Shown: piece by piece, positions 1 through 7,036 of the stretch
Numbering within the stretch: the first letter of the stretch is position 1
How the letters are laid out: each line of letters starts with the position of its first letter
Origin: Streptomyces diastatochromogenes
Lineage (GTDB): Bacteria > Actinomycetota > Actinomycetes > Streptomycetales > Streptomycetaceae
DNA length: 64,000 nt
Direction of reading: 5' to 3'
NCBI RefSeq assembly: GCF_002242805.1
Contig: NZ_MCGQ01000038.1
Coordinates: forward strand, 186,001 to 250,000
Notes under the pieces: model-generated
Seen by the model: the letters and a program-made list of their open reading frames with translations, nothing else
Databases searched by the model: none
Told to the model about the DNA's origin: nothing
Program-made: the position numbers and the translations under genes

Positions 1-982
1 CCGTCGTTCGCCGCGCACCTGCCCGGCGCAGCAGCACCGGGCACAGGGGAGCGGACAGCACCATCAGCGCCGCCAACGGCAGGCTGCGCAGGGCGCTGTG
101 GAACGGGTCGAGGCCGAGCCGGCGCTGCAGCACGTACGTCTCGACGAACAGGGTGCCGAAGAGCGAGGCCGACGCGGCGACCAGGAGGGCGAGGGCCGCC
201 CCGACCGCGGGCGAGCGGATCACGTCGGGCGGCAGCAGAGGGCTCGCGGCGCGCCGCTCGTGCCGCACGAAGGCGGCAGCGGCGAGCGCGGCACCCCCGA
301 ACCCGGCCGCGATGGCCGCAGGGGAGGCGGGCAGCGCGACCAGCGTCTGGACGAGACAGGCGAGGGTCACGGCGAGGAGCAGCGCCCCCGGCAGGTCCAA
401 CGGGGTACGGGAGACGGGTACCCGGTCCGGTGCGGGCCCGACCACTGCCGCCACCCCGAAGCCCACGGCCGGCAGCACGCTCAGGAAGAACACCGCACGC
501 CAGCCCAGCCCGTTCACCAGCGCCCCGCCCACCAGCGGCCCCGCTGCCGCCGCCAGACCGATCGCGCTGGTGCGCACCGCGAGCGGCATCGCCAGCCGGT
601 CCGGCGGGAACGCGGCCCGCAGCATCCCGAGTGTGGCCGGCTGCAACAGCGCCCCGAACACCCCCTGCGCCGCCCGCAGTCCGATCACCCAGCCGATCGA
701 GGGTGCGAGTCCCACGCCCACCGAGGCCGCGCCGAACCCCAGCATGCCGAGCGCGAACATCCGCCGCTGCCCGTACCGGTCGCCGAGCCGCCCCGCGAAC
801 ACCAGCAGGCTCGCCACCGCCACGAGATACCCGGTACTGGTCCACTGCACCTGCGCGTACGACGCGTGCAGCGCCCGTTGCAGGGAGGGCTGGGCGACCG
901 TGAGGACCGTACCGTCCAGGGCGACGAGCACGGCGCCCGCCACACTGCTCACCAGGGTCAGCCGGGTCTGCCGGCGGTTCAC
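1..982 (-). CDS. MFS drug-type transporter (partial, C-terminus outside window)
   Basis: This is a membrane exporter of the major facilitator superfamily, cut off at the left edge of the window. I chose the GTG at 982-980 because it overlaps the TGA of the upstream tetR gene in a GTGA junction, which implies translational coupling. The N-terminus has a short basic lead, then a hydrophobic helix carrying LDGTVLTVAQPSL, the motif typical of the DHA2 (14-helix) drug:H+ antiporters. Many further hydrophobic stretches follow. It shares a transcript with the TetR gene, so it is probably the efflux pump that this repressor controls. The substrate cannot be read from sequence. The family call is firm, and the DHA2 subtype rests mainly on the N-terminal motif. 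Confidence 0.85.
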   Translation of the reverse strand, partial: MNRRQTRLTLVSSVAGAVLVALDGTVLTVAQPSLQRALHASYAQVQWTSTGYLVAVASLLVFAGRLGDRYGQRRMFALGMLGFGAASVGVGLAPSIGWVIGLRAAQGVFGALLQPATLGMLRAAFPPDRLAMPLAVRTSAIGLAAAAGPLVGGALVNGLGWRAVFFLSVLPAVGFGVAAVVGPAPDRVPVSRTPLDLPGALLLAVTLACLVQTLVALPASPAAIAAGFGGAALAAAAFVRHERRAASPLLPPDVIRSPAVGAALALLVAASASLFGTLFVETYVLQRRLGLDPFHSALRSLPLAALMVLSAPLCPVLLRRAGARRTT

Positions 983-1554
983 CGCCCGCCCTCCGGGCCC
1001 AGGTGGGCGAGCAGGGCCGCGTCCAGCAGCGGACCGAAGTCCTCGTCGCCCGTGGCGAGTTGGAGGCTGCCCCAGCGCCACAGCTGGGCGATGCCGTGCA
1101 GGTTGCCCCACAGGGCGCCCGCCGTGCGCCGGGCGTCGGCCTCCGGGCGGACCTGACCGACCAGGTCCGCGAGCAGCCCGAACAGCGGCAGGCTCGTGTC
1201 CCGCAGACCCAGGTGTCCGCTCTCCAGCAGATCGTGACGGAACATCAGCTCATACATGCCCGGGTTGTCCAGAGCGAACTCCAGGTAGACGCGGGCCAGT
1301 TCCCTCACCTGTGCGCGTGGACCGCCGCCGTCGAGCGCCGGCCGGACCCGGTCGCCCAGATCGGCGAATCCCCGCCGGGCGATGGCGGACAGCAGCTCCA
1401 GATGGGTGGGGAAGTAGCGGCGCGGCGCCCCGTGCGAGACCCCCGCGCGCCGGGCGATCTCCCGGAGCGTCAGCGCCTGGGCGCCCTCGGCGGCGACCAG
1501 TTCCACCCCGGCGTCGATCAGACGGGCCCGCAGTCCCGTGCCGGATTCAGTCAT
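979..1554 (-). CDS. TetR-family transcriptional repressor
   Basis: This is a DNA-binding repressor of about 191 residues. The N-terminal helix-turn-helix (roughly residues 8-55) has the family pattern LTLREIARRAGVSHGAPRRYFPTH, here interrupted for length as LTLREIARRAG then SHGAPRRYFP. A variable helical ligand-binding domain follows. An in-frame GTG two codons upstream (1560) is possible; I prefer the ATG at 1554. No good ribosome-binding site precedes either codon, and a palindromic operator overlaps the start itself, so the mRNA may be leaderless. The gene is first in an operon with the MFS transporter, whose start overlaps its stop. It is probably autoregulated and drug- or metabolite-responsive. 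Confidence 0.88.
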   Translation of the reverse strand: MTESGTGLRARLIDAGVELVAAEGAQALTLREIARRAGVSHGAPRRYFPTHLELLSAIARRGFADLGDRVRPALDGGGPRAQVRELARVYLEFALDNPGMYELMFRHDLLESGHLGLRDTSLPLFGLLADLVGQVRPEADARRTAGALWGNLHGIAQLWRWGSLQLATGDEDFGPLLDAALLAHLGPEGGR

Positions 1555-1591
1555 AGACACTGTCTACCAGGCGTGCGTAGACAGTGTCTAC
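1554..1591. promoter_or_regulatory. Tandem TetR operators (TAGACA-N-TGTCTA twice)
   Basis: Two copies of a 6+1+6 palindrome TAGACANTGTCTA lie at 1554-1566 and 1578-1590, and the second extends to a 15-bp palindrome (1577-1591). Their centres are 24 bp apart. They sit in the gap between the minus-strand tetR and the plus-strand PPOX gene. The first overlaps the tetR start codon, as expected for an autoregulating TetR operator. Assignment to the adjacent TetR is inference. Confidence 0.75.
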
Positions 1592-1667
1592 TGCGGTGTC
1601 CACCACAGGGGTTGCCGGTCGCGTCCGTGCGGGGAATGCCCGTACCGTCGGGCCAGTTGACCCTCAT

Positions 1668-2105
1668 ATGACTCAGGACCCGACGCAGGACGCCCTGCTC
1701 AAGCTGCTCTCCGACACGCGAGGCGGGGTGCTGGTCACCCTCAAGAGCGACGGCCGCCCCCAGCTGTCCAACGTCAGCCACGCCTACTACCCCGACGAGC
1801 GGGTCATCCGGATCTCGGTCACCGACGGCCGCGCCAAGACCCGCAACCTCCGTCGCGACCCCCGTGCCTCCTACCACGTCACCAGCCAGGACCGCTGGGC
1901 GTACACGGTCGCCGAGGGCGCGGCCGAGCTGTCGCCGGTCGCCGAGGACCCGCACGACGAGACCGTCGAGGAGCTGATCCGGATCTACCGGGACGTCCTC
2001 GGCGAACACCCGGACTGGGACGACTACCGGGCCGCGATGGTCCGCGACCGGCGGCTGGTGCTGCGGCTGCCCGTCGAGCGGGTGTACGGCATCCCGAAGG
2101 GCTGA
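1668..2105 (+). CDS. PPOX-class F420-dependent oxidoreductase (pyridoxamine 5'-phosphate oxidase fold)
   Basis: This is a small cytoplasmic flavin/F420-type enzyme of 145 residues, the usual size for the split-barrel PPOX family. The pattern GGVLVTLKSDGRPQLSNVSH near the N-terminus is the first strand pair and cofactor phosphate-binding segment. KTRNLRRDPRAS followed by a WAYTV strand is the hallmark of the actinobacterial F420-binding subgroup (TIGR03618 type). The ATG at 1668 is the first in-frame ATG before the conserved domain; a longer in-frame extension upstream runs through the operator region and is unlikely. The gene is divergent from the TetR-MFS operon and could share its operators. 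The substrate is unknown. It ends 1 bp from the converging dehydrogenase gene. Confidence 0.85.
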   Translation: MTQDPTQDALLKLLSDTRGGVLVTLKSDGRPQLSNVSHAYYPDERVIRISVTDGRAKTRNLRRDPRASYHVTSQDRWAYTVAEGAAELSPVAEDPHDETVEELIRIYRDVLGEHPDWDDYRAAMVRDRRLVLRLPVERVYGIPKG

Positions 2106-2106
2106 G

Positions 2107-3006
2107 TCACGGCGCGTCGGGGCTGACGTACGCCGCCTCGGCGGTCCGCGTCTCGATCGCCCGCAGTACCGCCACCATGTCCTCGCCGCCGTGCCCCTGT
2201 GCCACCGTCTCCTCGAACAGGCTGTGGCAGACGTCCAGCAGCGGCGAGGCCAGGTGTGCCTTGCGGGCCGCCTCGGCGATGAGCCGGTTGTTCTTCAGGA
2301 CGTCCAGGGCGGCCGCCTGCACGGCGAAGTCCCGCTCGCGCAGCTTGGGCGCCTTCATCCGGGAGACCCCGCTGGCCATGGGGCCCGCGTCCAGGACGTC
2401 CAGGAACAGTCGACGGTCCAGACCGTGCCGTTCGGCGAAGTGGAAGGCCTCGGTCAGCCCGGTCACCAGGGTGATCAGGAACAGGTTCACGGACAGCTTC
2501 ATCAGCAGCGCGCCCGGTGCCGCGCCGCACGTGAAGGTCTCCCGGCACAGGGGCGCGAGCAGCGGTCGTACGACGTCCACGGCGGACTCCTCGCCGGCCA
2601 GCATCGCCACCAGCTGCCCCTGCTCGGCCGGTACCCGGGACCCGGAGACGGGCGCCTCCACGTACCGGCCGCCGGCCGCGCGGACGTCCGACTCCAGGGC
2701 GTGGGAGTACTCGGGGGAGGTCGTGCCCATGTGGACGACGACGCGTCCGGCGACGCGCGCGGCGAGGGCGGGGGTGCCGCGGCCGAGGACGGTGTCGAGC
2801 GACGCCTCGTCGGCGAGCATCAGCAGCACCACCTCCGCCCGCGCGAACACCTCGTCGGCGTCCACCGCGACCTCGGCGCCGGCCGCGCGCAACGGTTCGG
2901 TGCGCTCCGGTGTCCGGTTCCACACCACGAGGGGTGTGCCGCATGCCGCCAGCCGCAGCGCCATCGGCTGACCCATCACTCCGAGGCCGATGAATCCGAC
3001 GTTCAC
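2107..3006 (-). CDS. NAD(P)-dependent beta-hydroxyacid dehydrogenase (3-hydroxyisobutyrate dehydrogenase family)
   Basis: This 299-residue two-domain dehydrogenase is close to the family length of about 295. The N-terminal Rossmann motif GFIGLGVMGQPMA begins at residue 4, followed by the VVWNRTPER strand whose Arg suggests NADP preference. The substrate-binding loop EAPVSGSRVPAEQGQL fits the beta-HAD pattern. The catalytic Lys lies in GALLMKLSVNLFL. It may act on a hydroxyacid, tartronate semialdehyde or glyoxylate; imine reductases share this fold but lack the catalytic Lys seen here. It is divergent from a TetR gene with paired operators between them, so that regulator probably controls it. 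Confidence 0.85.
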   Translation of the reverse strand: MNVGFIGLGVMGQPMALRLAACGTPLVVWNRTPERTEPLRAAGAEVAVDADEVFARAEVVLLMLADEASLDTVLGRGTPALAARVAGRVVVHMGTTSPEYSHALESDVRAAGGRYVEAPVSGSRVPAEQGQLVAMLAGEESAVDVVRPLLAPLCRETFTCGAAPGALLMKLSVNLFLITLVTGLTEAFHFAERHGLDRRLFLDVLDAGPMASGVSRMKAPKLRERDFAVQAAALDVLKNNRLIAEAARKAHLASPLLDVCHSLFEETVAQGHGGEDMVAVLRAIETRTAEAAYVSPDAP

Positions 3007-3055
3007 GGGGGCCGTCCTTTCTTCTCCTCCTGGGCCCTTTCCGCTCCGGGCCGGC

Positions 3056-3098
3056 TATGACCGCTGTCATAGTAGCGAGTGTTATGACAGCGGTCATA
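3056..3098. promoter_or_regulatory. Paired operators in the dehydrogenase/TetR divergent promoter
   Basis: A 16-bp imperfect palindrome TATGACCGCTGTCATA lies at 3056-3071. Its exact reverse complement TATGACAGCGGTCATA lies at 3083-3098, so the whole 43-bp block is itself symmetric. The block sits between the two divergent genes and has the size expected for two TetR dimers. It probably controls both directions. Confidence 0.78.
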
Positions 3099-3144
3099 GG
3101 GTGAGGGCGGAGGCTGAGGGGTGATCGGAGGCAGGTGGTTGTCC

Positions 3145-3741
3145 ATGACGGAGTCGGGGCGCGGACCGCGCGAGCGGATGGTGTTCAGCGCGGCCCAGCT
3201 GATCCGGCGCGACGGGGTCGGCGCGACCGGCATGCGGGACGTCGCCGCCCATGCCGGTGCGCCGCGCGGTTCGCTCCAGCACTACTTCCCGGACGGCAAG
3301 GAACAGCTGGTCAACGAGGCCGTGGGCTGGGCCGGACGGTACGCCGGCAAGCGCGTCGCCCGCTTCCTCGCGGGCCTGGACGAGCCGACGCCGAGCGGCC
3401 TGTTCGCGGCGATGGCGGCCCAGTGGACGGACGAGTACGAGGCGGAAGGCTTCGCCGGGGGCTGCCCGGTCGCCGCGGCGACCGTGGACTGCGCCGCCAT
3501 GGGCCCCTCCACCCGCGAGGCGGCGGCCGCCGCGTTCGCGACCTGGCGCGCCCCGGTCGCCGAGGCCCTGACCGGCATGGGCGTCCCGACCGCCCGCGCC
3601 GACGCCCTGGCCACCCTGATGATCAGCACCCTGGAGGGCGCGATCCTGATGGCCCGCGCCGAACAGGACGTACGCCCGCTGGTGACCGCGGTCCGCGAAC
3701 TCGGACCGCTGCTCGACGCCGCGGTGGTCTCTTCCGCGTGA
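3145..3741 (+). CDS. TetR-family transcriptional regulator (LmrA/YxaF-like)
   Basis: This repressor has about 198 residues. The N-terminal helix-turn-helix contains GATGMRDVAAHAGAPRGSLQ followed by HYFPDGKEQLV, typical of the LmrA/YxaF branch of TetR proteins. The C-terminal half is helical and contains GGCPVAAATVDCA, another feature of that branch. I chose the ATG at 3145. An in-frame TTG at 3139 sits closer to the GGAGG at 3127-3131 and is a real alternative. The gene is divergent from the beta-hydroxyacid dehydrogenase and preceded by the paired 16-bp operators, so autoregulation together with control of the dehydrogenase is likely. The inducer is unknown. Confidence 0.87.
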   Translation: MTESGRGPRERMVFSAAQLIRRDGVGATGMRDVAAHAGAPRGSLQHYFPDGKEQLVNEAVGWAGRYAGKRVARFLAGLDEPTPSGLFAAMAAQWTDEYEAEGFAGGCPVAAATVDCAAMGPSTREAAAAAFATWRAPVAEALTGMGVPTARADALATLMISTLEGAILMARAEQDVRPLVTAVRELGPLLDAAVVSSA

Positions 3742-3760
3742 CGCCCCGGCATGTGGGTGC

Positions 3761-3789
3761 TTGTTCCGCGCCCTCTCCCGCATTAACCT
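3761..3789 (+). promoter_or_regulatory. Probable sigma-HrdB-type promoter giving a leaderless mRNA
   Basis: TTGTTC (3761-3766), a 17-bp spacer and TAACCT (3784-3789) fit a vegetative promoter. The predicted start of transcription, 6-7 bp further on, coincides with the GTG start codon at 3796, and there is no room for a ribosome-binding site. A leaderless transcript is therefore likely. Confidence 0.5.
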
Positions 3790-3795
3790 CCGCGC

Positions 3796-4137
3796 GTGAT
3801 CAATGGGGCACATGTGGTGATCTACAGCCGGGACGCCGAGGCCGACCGGACCTTCCTGCGGGACGTTCTCGGTTGGCCGTACGTCGACGCGGGCCACGGT
3901 TGGCTGATCTTCCAGGCACCGCCCGCGGAGGTGGCCTGCCATCCCACGGACGGCGACCCGTCGCACGAGCTGATGCTGATGTGCGACGACCTCGACGCGA
4001 CACGGGAACAACTCGCCCAGCAGGGCGTGGAGTTCGCCGAGCCGGTCGAGGAGGCCCGCTGGGGCCGACTCACGGCCCTCCGCCTGCCGAGCGGCAGCCG
4101 ACTCGGGTTGTACGAGCCGCGCCATCCACGGCCGTAG
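3796..4137 (+). CDS. VOC-family protein (glyoxalase/bleomycin-resistance fold)
   Basis: This is a single-module vicinal-oxygen-chelate protein of 113 residues. It begins directly with the first beta-alpha-beta unit (AHVVIYSRDAEADRTFLRDVLG) and ends with the second (ALRLPSGSRLGLYEPRHP). Candidate metal ligands are His6 near the N-terminus, a His in the SHELMLMC strand and the Glu in GLYEP, but VOC proteins without metal are common. It may be a lyase, dioxygenase-like or ligand-binding protein, and the substrate is not evident. The GTG start has no Shine-Dalgarno sequence and falls at the predicted transcription start. A terminator-like hairpin and a degenerate repeat region follow. Confidence 0.83.
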   Translation: MINGAHVVIYSRDAEADRTFLRDVLGWPYVDAGHGWLIFQAPPAEVACHPTDGDPSHELMLMCDDLDATREQLAQQGVEFAEPVEEARWGRLTALRLPSGSRLGLYEPRHPRP

Positions 4138-4690
4138 GGCTGCGGGCGGGGTGGGGCGGGGTCGGTCGCGGTGTAGGCGTTCGGTTGCGGGAAGCCCCCG
4201 CCGGGGGCTTGGCGCGGGGGCCGTTGTGGGGTGTTGGGCTGCCGGGGTGGTCGGTGTGGGGGTGGTGCAGGCCCTGGCAGGCAGGGCCGTCGGCCCCGCT
4301 GGCAGGTCGCCTGTCCGGCAGCCGGGCGCGCGACCTGCGGAGGCCCGGCAGGCGGGGTGAGGTCGAGGCTGTCTTCGGCTGTGGGGCCGCGGGCGGGGGC
4401 CCAGTGCAGTGGTTCGGATGCGGAAGCCCTCGCTCGACCTGTGCGAGCCGCGCCATCCATGGCCGTAGGGCTGCGGGCGGGCCGCGCCGTTGGTCCCGGT
4501 CGAAGGTTGCCCGTCCGGTAGCCGGGCGCGCGCCGCGGCGGCCCGGCGGGTCTGTAAGTCGGTTCGATGGGGAGTACGGCGGCCGTGAGGCGGAGGTGAT
4601 GTTCGGCCGAGGCTGGCCTCGGCCGGGGCCGTCCGTCACAGCGGCACGTTGCCCGTCCGGCCGTCGGGCCCGCACCGCGGCGGGCCCTGC
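4114..4690. repeat. Degenerate repeat-rich intergenic region
   Basis: I find no credible gene between 4138 and 4704. A segment of about 37 bp at 4114-4150, which includes the VOC stop codon, recurs at about 4444-4480 with one mismatch. A second motif with core GTCCGGCAGCCGGGCGCGC occurs near 4313, 4510 and, more diverged, 4655. The motif GCGG(G)AAGCCC also appears twice. This looks like imperfect duplication of the 3' end of the VOC gene and its flank. A remnant of slipped-strand or recombination events is more likely than a functional element, although RNA-structure roles are possible. Confidence 0.6.
4192..4210 (+). terminator. GC hairpin downstream of the VOC gene
   Basis: AAGCCCCC-GCC-GGGGGCTT forms a perfect 8-bp stem with a 3-nt loop, 54 bp past the stop codon. 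There is no T-run, which is usual for Streptomyces terminators. Confidence 0.55.
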
Positions 4691-4704
4691 CGGTCGGGAT
4701 CGTG

Positions 4705-6063
4705 TCAGGCCGACACTGTCTCCGGGTGTGACTCGTTGCGGTTCGGGTGTTCGCCCAGGAGTTCCGTCGGGGTCGTGTGGGTCTCGCGGGCGGTGAGGGC
4801 CGCGAGGGTCGGGGGGATGCACAGGGCCGCGGTGAACAGGGCGACCGCCGGCCAGTCGTCGCCGCCGGGGCCTGCGATCTCGGCGGCGAAGGTGACCGCG
4901 AATCCCGCCACCGCGAAGCCGATCTGGGTGCCGATCGCCATGCCGGACAGCCGGACCCGGGTCGCGAACATCTCGCCGTAGAAGGCGGGCCACACACCGT
5001 TCGCGGCGCTGTAGACGATGCCGAAGGCGATGATCCCGAGGGCCAGGGTGAGGGGGTAGGAGCCGGTGGAGATGGCCCAGAGGTAGCCGGCCATGGCGGC
5101 CGCGCTGCCCACCGCGCCGATCAGGTAGACGGGGCGGCGTCCGATCCGGTCGGAGAGTGTCGCCCACAGCGGGATCGCGGCCAGTGCGACCAGGTTGGCC
5201 AGGGCGCCCACCCACAGCATCGACGTACGGGACATGCCGACCGCGTCGCTGGTCGCGTAGGCCAGTGCCCACACCGTGAAGATCGTGCTCACCGAGGCGA
5301 TCAGCGCGCCCGCGATCACCCGCAGAACGTCCGCCCAGTGTTCCCGCAGCAGCACCACCAGCGGCAGCCGGACCACGCCCTCGGTCGCCGCCTGCCGGGA
5401 GAAGGCCGGGGTCTCCCGGAGCCGGCGCCGGATGCCGTAGCCGACGACGGCGACCGCCACGCTCAGCCAGAACGGCACCCGCCAGCCCCAGGACAGCAGC
5501 TGGTCCTCGGGGAGCTGAGCGACCGCGATGAAGACGAGGGTGGCGATGAGCTGGCCGCCCTGGGTGCCGCTGAGCGTGAAGCTCGTGAAGAAGCCCCGCC
5601 GGCCCGGTGGCGCGTGCTCCAGGGTCATGGAACTGGCGCTCGCCTGCTCACCGGCGGCCGATATGCCCTGCAGGACCCGGCACAGCACCAGCAGGACGGG
5701 AGCGAGGCCGCCGACCTGGGCCCGGGTGGGCAGACAGCCGATGAGGAACGTCGACAGGCCCATCAGGATCAGCGTGAACACCATGATCTTCTTGCGGCCG
5801 AGCCGGTCCCCGACGTGCCCGAGGAACAGCGCGCCGACGGGCCGGGCCGCGTAGGCCACCCCGAACGTGGCCAGCGACAGCAGGGTCGCGGTGGCCGGGT
5901 CGGAGGAGTCGAAGAACACCTTCGGGAAGATCAGCGCGGCGGCGCTGCCGTAGATGAAGAAGTCGTAGTACTCGAGCGCGCTGCCGATCCAGGCGGCCGT
6001 GGCGGCCTTCCTGGGCTGGCCGGGTGGGGCCTCGGCGGCGGGAGCGGGGGTGGGGACGGACAC
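4705..6063 (-). CDS. MHS-family MFS permease, probable shikimate/quinate transporter (ShiA-like)
   Basis: This is a 12-helix metabolite:H+ symporter of about 452 residues. The first helix carries AAWIGSALEYYDFFIYG, the family signature for ShiA, KgtP and ProP. The conserved MFS loop GHVGDRLGRKKIMV is intact, as is DRIGRRPVYLIG in the second half. I moved the start to the GTG at 6063 because AAGGAG lies just upstream of it; an upstream in-frame GTG at 6090 lacks such a site. Proximity to a TetR gene and a quinate/shikimate dehydrogenase suggests shikimate or quinate as substrate, which is an inference from context. A palindrome centred near 6153 probably carries its own control. Confidence 0.85.
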   Translation of the reverse strand: MSVPTPAPAAEAPPGQPRKAATAAWIGSALEYYDFFIYGSAAALIFPKVFFDSSDPATATLLSLATFGVAYAARPVGALFLGHVGDRLGRKKIMVFTLILMGLSTFLIGCLPTRAQVGGLAPVLLVLCRVLQGISAAGEQASASSMTLEHAPPGRRGFFTSFTLSGTQGGQLIATLVFIAVAQLPEDQLLSWGWRVPFWLSVAVAVVGYGIRRRLRETPAFSRQAATEGVVRLPLVVLLREHWADVLRVIAGALIASVSTIFTVWALAYATSDAVGMSRTSMLWVGALANLVALAAIPLWATLSDRIGRRPVYLIGAVGSAAAMAGYLWAISTGSYPLTLALGIIAFGIVYSAANGVWPAFYGEMFATRVRLSGMAIGTQIGFAVAGFAVTFAAEIAGPGGDDWPAVALFTAALCIPPTLAALTARETHTTPTELLGEHPNRNESHPETVSA

Positions 6064-6140
6064 GGCGGTGCTCCTTCGGGGGAACTCCACCCTACGGAGG
6101 GGCGGAGTGGGCGGCGGGGCGAAGGGCCGGATCTCGGCAG

Positions 6141-6164
6141 CTAATTAACCCACTGGGTAGTTAG
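6141..6164 (-). promoter_or_regulatory. Operator upstream of the MHS permease
   Basis: The core ACCCACTGGGT (6148-6158) is a 5+1+5 palindrome. It is flanked by near-symmetric AT-rich arms, CTAATTA on the left and AGTTAG on the right. It lies 85 bp upstream of the permease start in otherwise GC-rich DNA, so it is a plausible binding site for the adjacent TetR or another regulator. Confidence 0.55.
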
Positions 6165-6226
6165 TTGTGGTGGGTGGGATGTTGCGCCCGCGTTTCCGCC
6201 GTGTCAAGAGGTCGTGCGCGAGGCGG

Positions 6227-6892
6227 TCAGTCCGCGGCCCGCTCCGCGGTGAGGTAGGCGATCACCATGTCGCCGAGCATGGTCCGGTAGTGCTCGCGCT
6301 GCGCCGGGTCCACCAGGTCGCGGCCGAACAGGGCGCCGAAGGTGTGCCGGTTGGCGACCCGGAAGAAGCAGAACGAGCTGATCATCGCGTGCAGGTCGAC
6401 GGCGTCCACGTCCGCCGTGAACAGGCCGGACTCCTGCCCCGAGGCCAGGATGCGGCGGATCACGTCCAGCGCCGGCGAGCCGATCCTGCCGAGCTTCTCG
6501 GAGGCGGCGATGTGCTCGGCGCCGTGGATGTTCTCGATGCTGACCAGGCGGATGAAGTCCGGGTGCTGCTCGTGGTGGTCGAAGGTCAGCTCGGCCAGGC
6601 GCCGGATCGCCGCGACCGGGTCCAGATGGTCGACGTCCAGCTCCTGCTCGGCCTCGCGGATCACGCCGTACGCCCGCTCCAGCACGGCCGTGAACAGCTG
6701 CTCCTTGCCGCCGAAGTAGTAGTAGATCATCCGCTTGGTGGTGCGGGTGCGGGCCGCGATCTCGTCCACCCGGGCGCCGTCGTAGCCGGCCCGGGCGAAC
6801 TCCTGCGTGGCCACGTCGAGGATCTCGGCTTTGGTGCGGACGGCGTCACGCGTCCGTCCGCCGGGGCGTACCGGTTCTTCGACGCTGGTCAT
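6227..6892 (-). CDS. TetR-family regulator of the shikimate/quinate module
   Basis: This repressor has 221 residues. After a basic tail, the helix-turn-helix spans roughly residues 20-65 and contains RVDEIAARTRTTKRMIYYYFGGKEQL, here quoted as RVDEIAARTRTTKRM and IYYYFGGKEQL. The C-terminal domain holds PDFIRLVSIENIHGAEHI and MISSFCFFRVANRHTFG, which occur in the TetR branch that controls aromatic-acid and shikimate-type catabolic genes (TetR_C_33-like). It is divergent from the dehydrogenase gene with a palindrome in between, and downstream of it on the same strand is the MHS permease. Control of both genes by this protein, in response to quinate, shikimate or a derivative, is inferred from position. 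Confidence 0.87.
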   Translation of the reverse strand: MTSVEEPVRPGGRTRDAVRTKAEILDVATQEFARAGYDGARVDEIAARTRTTKRMIYYYFGGKEQLFTAVLERAYGVIREAEQELDVDHLDPVAAIRRLAELTFDHHEQHPDFIRLVSIENIHGAEHIAASEKLGRIGSPALDVIRRILASGQESGLFTADVDAVDLHAMISSFCFFRVANRHTFGALFGRDLVDPAQREHYRTMLGDMVIAYLTAERAAD

Positions 6893-6989
6893 CGGGTTCC
6901 TTCGGGCATGGGGCCAGTGCCGGTGATTGTAGAAGCAGGGCCCGCCGGAGCGGTCCGGGCCTTCCCGAAGAAGGCGGGGGCTGATATAG

Positions 6990-7013
6990 CTAACGTACTA
7001 GTTCGTACATTAG
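6990..7013. promoter_or_regulatory. TetR operator in the divergent tetR/dehydrogenase promoter
   Basis: CTAACGTAC, six bases, then GTACATTAG form a 24-bp inverted repeat with one mismatch between arms. It lies immediately upstream of the dehydrogenase ribosome-binding site and in the promoter space of tetR, so one bound dimer could block both genes. Confidence 0.7.
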
Positions 7014-7036
7014 TTGGGTCGCACCAGGAGGTCCCC

